This document shows, one piece after another, positions 18,098 through 26,706 of a DNA stretch of 64,000 nt. Within the stretch, counting starts at the first letter, position 1. Every line of letters begins with the position of its first letter. The stretch comes from an uncultured Clostridium sp. (GTDB lineage Bacteria > Bacillota > Clostridia > TANB77 > CAG-508). The stretch lies in NCBI GenBank assembly GCA_905213875.1, contig CAJMJN010000002.1:90822-154821 (forward strand), written 5' to 3'. Both the position numbers and the translations under genes were made by a program. The notes beneath the pieces were generated by a model that saw nothing but the letters and a program-made list of their open reading frames with translations, did no database searches and had not been told where the DNA came from.

Positions 18098-18124
18098 AAA
18101 AGAAATGGCGACAGTAAAGTCGCT
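18098..18124 (-). terminator. Stem-loop between the DUF4912 and GH57 genes
   Basis: GCGAC (18108-18112) pairs with GTCGC (18119-18123); on the minus strand a U-rich stretch follows. The stem is short, so it may only attenuate. Confidence 0.5.
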
Positions 18125-18152
18125 ATACTTTTTTAGATAAGAATTTGTATAA

Positions 18153-19019
18153 TTATGAAGATGGGTGAGAAGATGGATTTGTTAAATCATAAATATCTTC
18201 AACATTTTCATTTTTATAAATTGTTTTATATAAATCATAAATATTATAAATTTTTCCCATATTTCTCATAAATGATAGTGATGCAAATTGTTTTTCTTGT
18301 GTAGCACCTGTTTTTACATTTCTAAAATAAACCATTTTTTGTTCTTTATTAAGTAAAATTCTATCATTTGGAGCTTCTAATTCATTAGATGTAGTTACAT
18401 AAATGTAATCTGTGTGTTCCAATTTATCTTTCTTAATAATAGGACGTCTACCAAGTTCAATTCTATAATCACATTTACTATCTGCAACATGTAAATACCA
18501 ACTATTAGCAAAATCGTTAATTTCAACTTCAAAACTATAATTTAGAGTATCATTATGTACAATTAAAACAGGTCTAGTTTCATTGAAAAAGTTTTCTCCA
18601 TATTGTTCTTCAAAAGTTTTTCTATCTTTATCAGAAATATCCCAATAAATAAATAGCGTAGTTGGTGTTTGTGCTAAAAGTTTTATAACAGTTTGATTGT
18701 AACGATATGGTAAATCATAATATTCTACAGTTTCAAGAGGTTTTGAAACTCTTTTTGTTACTTTTTTAGCAACAGTTTTTTTAGCAACTTTATTTGTAGT
18801 TTTTTTGTTATTTGAACGTTTTGCAGTAGTATTATTAGTTGCTTTTTTGGTACCAGTTGTTTTTGATGTTGTTTTAGAGTTAGCAGCTTTAGCTGTCTTT
18901 TTTGAGCTAGTAGTTTTTGAAGCAGTTTTAGTTGTTGAAATTTTTGAGTTTGTTTTCTTAGTAGATGTTGTTTTATTTTCTAATTCTTTTCCTTTTTGTT
19001 CTTTTGTTTTTCTTGGCAT
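18153..19019 (-). CDS. DUF4912 domain protein with Lys/Thr/Ser-rich N-terminal tail
   Basis: The product is 288 residues. The first 85 or so are low-complexity Lys/Thr/Ser/Asn/Ala repeats of the histone-H1 type, probably disordered and strongly basic. Residues about 95-240 form a DUF4912 domain: YDLPYRYNQTVIKLL, then LFIYWDISDKDR, and an RIELGRRP-type strand. The domain resembles carbohydrate-binding beta-sandwiches and often sits beside GH57 genes, so a role in glucan handling is an inference. The start at 19019 follows TAGGAGG; an upstream in-frame ATG at 19043 overlaps no ribosome site. Confidence 0.85.
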   Translation of the reverse strand: MPRKTKEQKGKELENKTTSTKKTNSKISTTKTASKTTSSKKTAKAANSKTTSKTTGTKKATNNTTAKRSNNKKTTNKVAKKTVAKKVTKRVSKPLETVEYYDLPYRYNQTVIKLLAQTPTTLFIYWDISDKDRKTFEEQYGENFFNETRPVLIVHNDTLNYSFEVEINDFANSWYLHVADSKCDYRIELGRRPIIKKDKLEHTDYIYVTTSNELEAPNDRILLNKEQKMVYFRNVKTGATQEKQFASLSFMRNMGKIYNIYDLYKTIYKNENVEDIYDLTNPSSHPSS

Positions 19020-19175
19020 TATTATCCTCCTATGTAATCTCATTTTATCTACACACTATATTATACTAAAAGCAGAATAAATTCAAGAGAAATGAGGAAG
19101 ATTTTAAAAAAATAAAAAATATATACAAAATAAAAATAATGTTGAAAACTAATATAAAAAAAGTAAGGCTAATAG

Positions 19176-19204
19176 TTGAAAAACTATCAGTTTTTTGATA
19201 TTAT
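19176..19204 (+). promoter_or_regulatory. Sigma-A promoter of recJ
   Basis: TTGAAA (19176-19181), 17-base spacer, TATTAT (19199-19204). Confidence 0.7.
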
Positions 19205-19238
19205 AACATATAGTTAGTTATGAATTTAGGAGAGGTAT

Positions 19239-20930
19239 ATGAATAAAAAGTGGCAAATATGCGAAACAGATAAAGAGAAAGTAGATGAACTAAAAAGCAA
19301 ATATAATATAAGTGAGTTACTTGCTACTATATTAGTAAATAAAAATATAACAACGCAAAAGGAAATAAACGAATTTTTGAATCCAACAAGAAACGATTTT
19401 TTTGATCCATTTTTAATGAATGACATGGACATTGCTATTAAAAGAATAAAAAAAGCAATTGAAAATCAAGAAAAAGTTATCATTTATGGAGATTATGATG
19501 TTGATGGAATTACAAGTATTACAGTTCTAAAAAGCTTTTTAAAAGATGTAGGATTAGATGTCGATTATTATATCCCAAATAGGTTAGAAGAAGGTTATGG
19601 TCTAAACAAAAATGCAATAGATGAAATTGCAAAAAAAGAATATAAATTAATGATTACAGTAGATTGTGGAATATCTGCAATAGAAGAAGTGGATTATGCG
19701 AATTCTTTAGGAATAGAAGTTATTATAACAGATCATCATGAACCAGGAGATGAAATTCCCAAAGCATTGGCAGTAGTTGACAATAAAAGAAAAGATAATA
19801 AATATCCATTTAGAGAATTAGCTGGTGTTGGTGTAGCATTTAAAGTATCCCAGGCGTTAGCACAAAGCATGAATATTAGAGAAGAAGAATATTTAAAATA
19901 TTTAGATATTGTATGTGTTGGAACAATATCAGATATAGTGCCATTAGTGAGTGAAAATAGAGTAATTACAAAATTAGGACTAAAGTTAGTTAAACAAACA
20001 CGAAATATGGGATTAAGAGCAATTATAAATTCATCTGGATATAGTCAAATAAATTCTACAACAATATCATTTGGAGTAGCACCGAGAATAAATGCTTGTG
20101 GAAGGATGGGAAAGGCAGAACAAGCTTTAAAATTATTACTTTCTAAAGATATATATGAAGTAAATAAATTAACACAAGAATTAAACAGTTATAATAGAGA
20201 AAGACAAGAAATCGAAAAAGAAATATTTGAAAATGTATTAACAAAGATTGAACAAAATAATTTAGCTAAAAATAGAACAATTGTAGTGGGAGGAGAAAAT
20301 TGGCATCATGGAGTAATTGGAATAGTTTCTTCTAAAATTACAGAAAAATATTTTAAGCCAAGTATCTTATTAAGCTTTGAAGAAGACGGAACCGGAAAAG
20401 GCTCAGGAAGAAGTATTCCAGGATTTGATTTACACGAAGCTTTGATGAAATGTGAAAATTGTTTAGAAAAATTTGGCGGGCACAGTATGGCAGTGGGTCT
20501 TACAATAAAAAAAGAAAATTTAGAACAATTTTATAAAGAATTTGAAAAAATAGCTGAAGAAAATGAAATAGAAAATATAATACCAATAATTAATGTAGAT
20601 GCTAAAATAGAATTAGATAAAATTGATAAATCAGTTGTAGAAGATTTAAAACAATTAGAACCATTTGGCGAAGCCAACAAAACTCCAACATTTGCTCTTA
20701 AAAATATAAGAATTGACTCAATAAGAGCTTTATCAGAAGGAAAACATTTGAAATTAACACTAAGGGAAAATAATCAAATAATAAATGCAATAGGCTTTAA
20801 TATAGGAGAATTGGCAGAGGCTTATAAAATTGGAGATAAAATAGATATTGCAGGGGTTTTGGAAATAAATACATTTAATGGGATTGATAATTTGCAAATA
20901 AATATAAAAGATATAATGAAATCAATATAG
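19239..20930 (+). CDS. recJ: Single-stranded-DNA-specific exonuclease RecJ
   Basis: RecJ degrades single-stranded DNA 5' to 3' in recombination and mismatch or base-excision repair. The 563-residue protein has the DHH phosphoesterase motifs: YGDYDVDGITS (about residue 83), TVDCGIS (about 141), TDHHEP (about 164), and the DHHA1 motif FGGHSMAVG (about 411). A C-terminal OB-like domain follows. AGGAGAGG lies before the ATG. It starts a run of co-oriented genes (rel, MBL hydrolase, hisS), a common order in Clostridia. Confidence 0.95.
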   Translation: MNKKWQICETDKEKVDELKSKYNISELLATILVNKNITTQKEINEFLNPTRNDFFDPFLMNDMDIAIKRIKKAIENQEKVIIYGDYDVDGITSITVLKSFLKDVGLDVDYYIPNRLEEGYGLNKNAIDEIAKKEYKLMITVDCGISAIEEVDYANSLGIEVIITDHHEPGDEIPKALAVVDNKRKDNKYPFRELAGVGVAFKVSQALAQSMNIREEEYLKYLDIVCVGTISDIVPLVSENRVITKLGLKLVKQTRNMGLRAIINSSGYSQINSTTISFGVAPRINACGRMGKAEQALKLLLSKDIYEVNKLTQELNSYNRERQEIEKEIFENVLTKIEQNNLAKNRTIVVGGENWHHGVIGIVSSKITEKYFKPSILLSFEEDGTGKGSGRSIPGFDLHEALMKCENCLEKFGGHSMAVGLTIKKENLEQFYKEFEKIAEENEIENIIPIINVDAKIELDKIDKSVVEDLKQLEPFGEANKTPTFALKNIRIDSIRALSEGKHLKLTLRENNQIINAIGFNIGELAEAYKIGDKIDIAGVLEINTFNGIDNLQINIKDIMKSI

Positions 20931-20951
20931 GAAATAAGAGGGGTGAACATT

Positions 20952-23147
20952 ATGAGTGAAGTAAAAAATGCAACTATACAAGAAGTAATTGCAAAAAGAA
21001 AAGAACATTCTAAAAGACATGTTGACACAAAATTAATTATGAAAGCATATAACTATGCTGTTAACTTACATGGTGATCAAAAAAGAAAGTCAGGAGAACC
21101 ATATATTATACATCCACTTGATGTAGCCTATATTTTAGCAGATATAGGACTAGATGATAAGACTGTATGTGCAGCACTTTTACATGATGTTGTAGAAGAT
21201 ACTAAAGCAAGCCAAGAAGATATAACAAAAGAGTTTGGACAAGAAATATCAGACATGGTAGCAGGTGTTACAAAATTAAGTAAAATATCATTTGCATCTG
21301 TTGAAGAACAACAAGTTGAAAACTACAGAAAAATGTTTTTAGCAATGGGAAAAGATATAAGAGTAATACTAATAAAATTAGCAGATAGATTACATAATAT
21401 GAGAACATTAAAATTCTTAAAAAGAGATAGGCAAATAGCAATAAGCAAAGAAACAATGGATTTATATGCGCCATTAGCTAATAGATTAGGTCTATATTCT
21501 TTAAAATGGGAATTAGAAGATTTAGCATTTAAATATTTATATCCAGAAGAATATCACGAACTAGTTGAAGGAATAAACAAAAAGAGAGAAGAAAGACTAA
21601 AATTTATTGACAAAATAATGAATGATATTAGAGTATCATTAAAAAAACAAAGAATTGAAGCAGAAGTAACAGGAAGAGCAAAACATTTATATTCAATATA
21701 CAGAAAAATGAAAAGAGATAATAAAACATTAGATCAAATATATGATTTATTTGCACTTAGAATATTAGTAAATTCAGTAAAAGACTGTTATGCTGCATTA
21801 GGTGTAGTTCACGAGATGTATAGTCCTATGCCAGGAAGATTTAAAGACTATATTGCTGTACCAAAACCTAATATGTATCAATCTATACATACAACTTTAT
21901 TAGGAGAAAAAGGAACACCGTTTGAAGTTCAAATACGTACATATCAAATGCATCATATAGCAGAATATGGTATTGCTGCACATTGGGCATATAAAGAAGC
22001 TAGTTATTTTGGTAAAAAACAATCTGTACAAGTAGAACCAGATAAATTAACATGGCTTAGAGAAACATTAGAATGGCAAAAAGATATGGAAAATCCTCAA
22101 GAATTTTTGGAAACATTAAAAACAGAATTATTTGAAGATGAAGTTTATGTATTTACACCAAAAGGAAAGATAATTGTATTACCAAGAGAAGCTACACCAA
22201 TAGACTTCGCGTATAATATTCATGCAGAAATAGGACACCATATGACAGGGTGTAAGATTAATAGTAAAATGATGCCAATAATTACACCTTTAAAAAGTGG
22301 AGATATTGTAGAAATTATTACATCAGATAATTCTCAAGGACCAAGTAGAGACTGGCTAAAATTTGTAAAAAGTTCTAGTGCAAAAAATAAAATAAAAAGT
22401 TGGTTCAAAAAAGCTCAACGTTCAGAAAATATTGAAAAAGGTAAGGACTTGGTAGAAAAAGAAATTAAAAGAATAGGCTTAACACATACGGATTTATTTA
22501 AGCAAGAATATATAGATCCTATGATGAACAAATATAATTATAAGGATTTAGACGAAATGTATGCTGCTGTTGGATTTGGTGCTAATTCAGCATTTAAAGT
22601 TATCTCTAGAGTATTACAAGAATATAGAAAAGAACATGTTGAAGATGATATTGAAGAAAAAATGGAAGAATTGGCAAAAGGTAAAAACAAGAAAACAAAG
22701 CCATCAAATTCAGGAGTAGTTGTAAAAGGAATAGATAATTGTTTAGTAAAATTAGCAAAATGTTGTAACCCTGTTCCAGGCGATGAAATTATAGGATATA
22801 TAACAAAGGGAAGAGGAGTATCTGTACATAGAAAAGACTGCACAAATATTAAAAATTTAATATCAGAAGAAAATAGAATGATTGATGTTGAATGGTATGA
22901 TGAAAATAAAGAAACTTATCAAACAGATATTGAAATTCGTTCAAATGATAGAACAGGATTGTTATTAGATATATTAAAAGAACTTGGAACAACAAAAGCA
23001 AAAATTTTAGGTGTTAATACAAAAACAACAAAAGAAAAAATTGCAATAATAGTTGTAACTTTACAAGTAGAAAGTTTAGATGAGTTAAACAAAGCAATAA
23101 AAGTAACAAGAAAAGTAAACAGCGTATATGAAGTAAGACGTATATAA
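20952..23147 (+). CDS. rel: Bifunctional (p)ppGpp synthetase/hydrolase Rel
   Basis: Rel makes and degrades the stringent-response alarmone. The 731-residue product has the usual order. An HD hydrolase domain comes first, with HPLDVAYILAD, LLHDVVEDT (about residue 75) and RLHNMRTLK. The synthetase domain follows, with DLFALRILV and VPKPNMYQSIHTT (about 307), then VQIRTYQMHHIAEYG. After these come a TGS domain (about 398-457), a zinc-finger region with CCNPVPGDEI, and an ACT domain at the C-terminus. Hydrolase residues look intact, so both activities are expected. The ATG at 20952 has GAGGGGTG upstream; the GTG at 20943 lies within that site. Confidence 0.97.
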   Translation: MSEVKNATIQEVIAKRKEHSKRHVDTKLIMKAYNYAVNLHGDQKRKSGEPYIIHPLDVAYILADIGLDDKTVCAALLHDVVEDTKASQEDITKEFGQEISDMVAGVTKLSKISFASVEEQQVENYRKMFLAMGKDIRVILIKLADRLHNMRTLKFLKRDRQIAISKETMDLYAPLANRLGLYSLKWELEDLAFKYLYPEEYHELVEGINKKREERLKFIDKIMNDIRVSLKKQRIEAEVTGRAKHLYSIYRKMKRDNKTLDQIYDLFALRILVNSVKDCYAALGVVHEMYSPMPGRFKDYIAVPKPNMYQSIHTTLLGEKGTPFEVQIRTYQMHHIAEYGIAAHWAYKEASYFGKKQSVQVEPDKLTWLRETLEWQKDMENPQEFLETLKTELFEDEVYVFTPKGKIIVLPREATPIDFAYNIHAEIGHHMTGCKINSKMMPIITPLKSGDIVEIITSDNSQGPSRDWLKFVKSSSAKNKIKSWFKKAQRSENIEKGKDLVEKEIKRIGLTHTDLFKQEYIDPMMNKYNYKDLDEMYAAVGFGANSAFKVISRVLQEYRKEHVEDDIEEKMEELAKGKNKKTKPSNSGVVVKGIDNCLVKLAKCCNPVPGDEIIGYITKGRGVSVHRKDCTNIKNLISEENRMIDVEWYDENKETYQTDIEIRSNDRTGLLLDILKELGTTKAKILGVNTKTTKEKIAIIVVTLQVESLDELNKAIKVTRKVNSVYEVRRI

Positions 23148-23217
23148 TTTATTAAGTTAACAATATCGTTATAAACTTTATATAAGAGAGCAAAAAGAAT
23201 AAAAAGGAAATGAGGAA

Positions 23218-23865
23218 ATGATTTTAAAAGAACTAAAGATACAAACTTGGATAGGAGATCCAACAAATTGTTATATAATATTTGATGAAAAATCAAAAGA
23301 AACTATGGTAATAGATCCAGCAGGAGATGTAGATAAAATCCAAGAAATGATAAATATTTTAGGAGGAAAATTAAAATACATATATATAACACATTGCCAT
23401 GGAGATCATATTGTTGGTGTATCAGAATTAAAGAAAAAATGTGGTGGGAAAATATTAATTCATAGAGATGATGCAGAAGGTTTAGATAATGCGGAAATTA
23501 ATTTAACACCATATATATTAGAAAAAAAGATAGAATTAGAAGCTGATTCAAGAATAGATGATGGAGATTTAATACATTTAGGAAATCTTGAATTTAGAGT
23601 GATACATACACCTGGACACACAAAAGGAGGAACATCACTTTATTGTGAAGAAGAAAAATGCTTATTCTCAGGAGATACATTATTTAGAGGAACATGGGGA
23701 AGAACAGATGTACCAACAGGTAACTTTGAAGATATAATAAACTCAATTGTAAATAAATTATTAGTATTACCAGATGAAACAATTTGTTATCCAGGACATG
23801 GATTAAGTACACGAATAAAAGATGAAAAACCAATATATTTAGAATTAAAACCAAAATTACCATAA
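23218..23865 (+). CDS. MBL-fold metallo-hydrolase (glyoxalase II-like)
   Basis: The 215-residue protein has the zinc-binding THCHGDHIVG motif (HxHxDH, about residue 58), PGHTKGGTSLY (about 131), SGDTLFRGTWGRTD (about 151) and a final His in CYPGHG (about 191). This set is typical of small glyoxalase-II-like hydrolases. The substrate is unknown; thioester hydrolysis is the usual guess. An AGGAAATGAGG ribosome site precedes the ATG. It lies between rel and hisS, an order often conserved in Clostridia. Confidence 0.92.
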   Translation: MILKELKIQTWIGDPTNCYIIFDEKSKETMVIDPAGDVDKIQEMINILGGKLKYIYITHCHGDHIVGVSELKKKCGGKILIHRDDAEGLDNAEINLTPYILEKKIELEADSRIDDGDLIHLGNLEFRVIHTPGHTKGGTSLYCEEEKCLFSGDTLFRGTWGRTDVPTGNFEDIINSIVNKLLVLPDETICYPGHGLSTRIKDEKPIYLELKPKLP

Positions 23866-23943
23866 ATATAAGTGGAGTTATAAAAATTTAAAATTGCATA
23901 CTTAATAAAAGATATGAACAATAAAAAGAAAAGGAGAGAGAGT

Positions 23944-25236
23944 ATGGCAAAAACAGAACCACGAACATTATCTGGTTTTATGGAATTATTACCAGATGAG
24001 CAAATATTATTTAATCAAATGAAAAGAACAATAGAAGAAACATATCAAAAATATGGATTTTTACCATTGGACACACCAGTAATAGAATTATCAGAAGTAT
24101 TACTTGCAAAAGCTGGTGGAGAAACAGAAAAACAAATATATAGATTTAATAAAGGTGATAATGATTTATCATTAAGGTTTGACTTAACAGTACCACTTTC
24201 TAAATATGTAGCTAAAAACTATGGAAATCTAAATTTTCCGTTTAGAAGATATCAAATAGGGAAAGTATACCGAGGAGAAAGAACTCAAAAAGGAAGATTC
24301 CGTGAATTTTATCAATGTGATATAGATGTTATTGGAGATGGAGAATTAGACTTAATAAATGATGCTGAACTACCAAGTGTAATTTATACAATATTTACTA
24401 AATTAGGATTTTCTAATTTTACAATAAGAATTAATAATAGAAAAATATTAAATGGTTTATTTGAAAGTTTAAATCAAAAAGAAAAAGCAGTTGAAATTTT
24501 AAGGATAATAGACAAAATTGATAAAATAGGAAAAGATGCCGTAATAGAAGAACTAGAAAAAATAGAAGTAGAAAAAGAAGCGGTTGAAAAAATAATTGAA
24601 TTTATTTCAATTAATGGAACTTCAGACGAAAAAATAGAAAAACTAAAAAAATTAAACATAGAAAATGAAACATATATAAAAGGTGTAGAAGAACTAGAAT
24701 ATGTTGTAAAACATATGAGAATGTTTGAAATACCAGAAAATAACTTTAATGTAGATTTAACTATAGCACGTGGACTAGATTATTATACAGGAACAGTATA
24801 TGAAACATTTTTAAATGATTATAGAGAACTTGGAAGCGTATGTTCTGGTGGTAGATATGAAAATTTAGCAGAATATTATACAGACAAAAAACTACCAGGA
24901 GTTGGAGTTTCAATTGGATTAACACGTTTATTCTATAAATTAAATGAAATGAATTTAATAAAAGCAAGTAAAAAATCAATATCAGAAGTATTAATAATAC
25001 CAATGGTAGAAGATTTAACAATACCAATAAAAATAGCAAATAAACTAAGAACTAAAGGAACAAATGCAGAAATATACTTAAATAACAAAAAGCTAAAAGC
25101 AAAATTTAAATATGCAGACAAACTAAAAATTCCATATGTAATAGTTGTAGGAGAAGACGAAATACAGTCTGGAAAATATACTCTAAAAAATATGGAAACA
25201 GGGGAAGAACAAAAAATAGAGTTTGAAAATTTGTAA
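23944..25236 (+). CDS. hisS: Histidine--tRNA ligase
   Basis: It charges tRNA-His. The 430-residue class II synthetase shows motif 1 near PLDTPVIELSEVL, motif 2 in YQIGKVYRGERTQKGRFREF (about residues 106-125), the histidine-specific motif RGLDYYTGTVYE (about 275) and motif 3 in GVGVSIGLTRL (about 319). A C-terminal anticodon-binding domain follows. The start at 23944 follows AAAAGGAGAG and gives MAKTEPRTLSGFMELLP. The 77-base leader has room for no T-box. Regulation is therefore not by a visible T-box leader. Confidence 0.96.
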   Translation: MAKTEPRTLSGFMELLPDEQILFNQMKRTIEETYQKYGFLPLDTPVIELSEVLLAKAGGETEKQIYRFNKGDNDLSLRFDLTVPLSKYVAKNYGNLNFPFRRYQIGKVYRGERTQKGRFREFYQCDIDVIGDGELDLINDAELPSVIYTIFTKLGFSNFTIRINNRKILNGLFESLNQKEKAVEILRIIDKIDKIGKDAVIEELEKIEVEKEAVEKIIEFISINGTSDEKIEKLKKLNIENETYIKGVEELEYVVKHMRMFEIPENNFNVDLTIARGLDYYTGTVYETFLNDYRELGSVCSGGRYENLAEYYTDKKLPGVGVSIGLTRLFYKLNEMNLIKASKKSISEVLIIPMVEDLTIPIKIANKLRTKGTNAEIYLNNKKLKAKFKYADKLKIPYVIVVGEDEIQSGKYTLKNMETGEEQKIEFENL

Positions 25237-25307
25237 ACAAATTCGTTATTTCTCAAAATGAAAATAGATACATAAATGTTATTTTAAGGATAAAGGAGCT
25301 AATGTAT

Positions 25308-25673
25308 ATGAATAAAAATAGAAAAGTGATAATTATAGTTGGTGTGATTGTTTTGGCTATTCTTTTATTGGCGATGTTATTTTATTTAAATTTTAGAATA
25401 CACATATTAAGAGTTACGGAAATTAGTGAGAAAACTTTGGAAACATCCGGGGATAACGAAAATATTACATATTTTATGTATGTAAACAATGACACTAATA
25501 TTTATAAAAATTTTAAAAAATCTAAGATTACTGATTTAAAAAGCAACGATTTAGTAATTGTAATAAATAAGGTTCCTAAAGTAATGACAACAGAAGCATA
25601 TGTGACTAATGATGGAAAAGATGCAATAAAAATTCCTGATGTGAAATTTATTGTAGTTTTGAAGAGTAATTAA
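25308..25673 (+). CDS. Small single-pass membrane protein, function unknown
   Basis: The 121-residue protein has an N-terminal hydrophobic helix (about residues 7-27) and an extracytoplasmic domain of about 90 residues rich in beta-type alternation, ending in KFIVVLKSN. It could fold as a small beta-barrel of the OB kind, but no family is recognised. AAAGGAG (25292-25298) suits the ATG at 25308 (nine bases); the ATG at 25302 is too close. Confidence 0.6.
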   Translation: MNKNRKVIIIVGVIVLAILLLAMLFYLNFRIHILRVTEISEKTLETSGDNENITYFMYVNNDTNIYKNFKKSKITDLKSNDLVIVINKVPKVMTTEAYVTNDGKDAIKIPDVKFIVVLKSN

Positions 25674-25735
25674 AACAAATTTGTACAGCGTAGTTCTTAT
25701 ATTATACAAACTTTACAACGTTTCTAATATAAAGT

Positions 25736-25770
25736 AAAAAATCTTCGGATAGATCGAAGATTTTTTATTT
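25736..25770. terminator. Bidirectional terminator between the 25308 gene and the crp-like gene
   Basis: AAAAAATCTTCG (25736-25747) pairs with CGAAGATTTTTT (25755-25766); works for both converging genes. Confidence 0.8.
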
Positions 25771-26397
25771 GTATAAAAGAGTAATTCTATTCCCATCTTT
25801 TTGAATAAAACCATCTTCTTTTAAAAGCTTTAACTCTCTCATCATTGCACTTCTATCAACACCTAAATAGTCTGCTAAGTCAGTAAGAGAAAGAGGTAAT
25901 TTAAAAGATTTACTGAACTTTTGTGAAGAAAGAGAGGTAAAATAACCAATTAGTTTGTCGCGAGTAGAACGTTTTGTTAGGAGTTCAACTCGAGCATTTA
26001 GATTAGTTATTTTATATAAGATTAATTCAGGGATATATTCAGAAAGTTGTTGATGAAATTTGCAACTATTTCTACATTTTTCATGAATATTATCATAAGA
26101 ATAAAATAATACTTGACATCTTTCCCTGGCTTCAACTAGTAGTTCATTATTTGTAATAACATTGTAAAAAACTTCTCCAAAGATATCATTTTTAGAAAAG
26201 TGTTCTACAATAGTTCGATTACCATTAAAGTCATAACGAACTAAGTCAGCATTTCCACTAATTAATATACAAAATTGACTTCTCTTTTCAATATAAGAAG
26301 TTATAACTTCATTTTTTACGAATGTTTTCTTTTGTGCTTTAATACAACTTTTAGAAAATTCCTGAATAAAATTTTCTAAGTCAAAACTTAAATTCAT
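25765..26397 (-). CDS. Crp/Fnr-family transcription regulator
   Basis: The 210-residue protein has a cyclic-nucleotide-binding-type beta-roll (about residues 20-115, with NEVITSYIEKRSQFCILISG and IFGEVFYNV) and a C-terminal winged HTH (LTDLADYLGVDRSAMMREL, about 164-182). It has a few scattered Cys, but no clear Fnr four-Cys iron-sulfur cluster pattern, so the signal is unknown. The ATG at 26397 is chosen over longer in-frame starts because those would lie in the promoter. The ribosome site GGATGTG is weak. It is divergent from nrdD, and identical-type operators lie in both promoters, so it is the likely regulator of nrdD and of itself. Confidence 0.88.
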   Translation of the reverse strand: MNLSFDLENFIQEFSKSCIKAQKKTFVKNEVITSYIEKRSQFCILISGNADLVRYDFNGNRTIVEHFSKNDIFGEVFYNVITNNELLVEARERCQVLFYSYDNIHEKCRNSCKFHQQLSEYIPELILYKITNLNARVELLTKRSTRDKLIGYFTSLSSQKFSKSFKLPLSLTDLADYLGVDRSAMMRELKLLKEDGFIQKDGNRITLLYK

Positions 26398-26438
26398 ATA
26401 ATCACATCCGTTTACATTTTCAAAACAATTATGGAAAC

Positions 26439-26468
26439 AGTATAACATAAAAATGTTGCATTTGCAAC
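26439..26468 (-). promoter_or_regulatory. Promoter of crp-like gene with overlapping operator
   Basis: On the minus strand: TTGCAA (26467-26462), 17-base spacer, TATACT (26444-26439) with an extended TGT. The palindrome GTTGCATTTGCAAC (26455-26468) covers the -35 box, a repressing position. Confidence 0.65.
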
Positions 26469-26632
26469 TGAAAAACACAGGTTATGATACTATAATAGGC
26501 AATATTTGGCATAATACTAAACATAAAAAATAAAAATAAAAGAAATGTTAATGTGATATTTTTGTAATATAAATGTAATATTAGCAAATAAACTTAGAGC
26601 ATTGCAATGTTCAAATTTCGACAAAATAATTT

Positions 26633-26673
26633 GTTGCTTTTGCAACAGAAAAAGTTTTTCTTTAGTATATAAT
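26633..26673 (+). promoter_or_regulatory. Promoter of nrdD with upstream Crp/Fnr-type operator
   Basis: GTTGCTTTTGCAAC (26633-26646) is centred near 26639.5. A TATAAT (26668-26673) predicts a start near 26680, placing the operator centre at about -41. No good -35 box is present, which fits class II activation. Confidence 0.6.
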
Positions 26674-26706
26674 AAAGCCATAATTTACTTGAGGGGGAAA
26701 TGTAGA

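Noticed and set aside
23866..23943. T-box leader for hisS
   Set aside because: The leader is under 80 bases and shows neither the T-box sequence nor a terminator stem.
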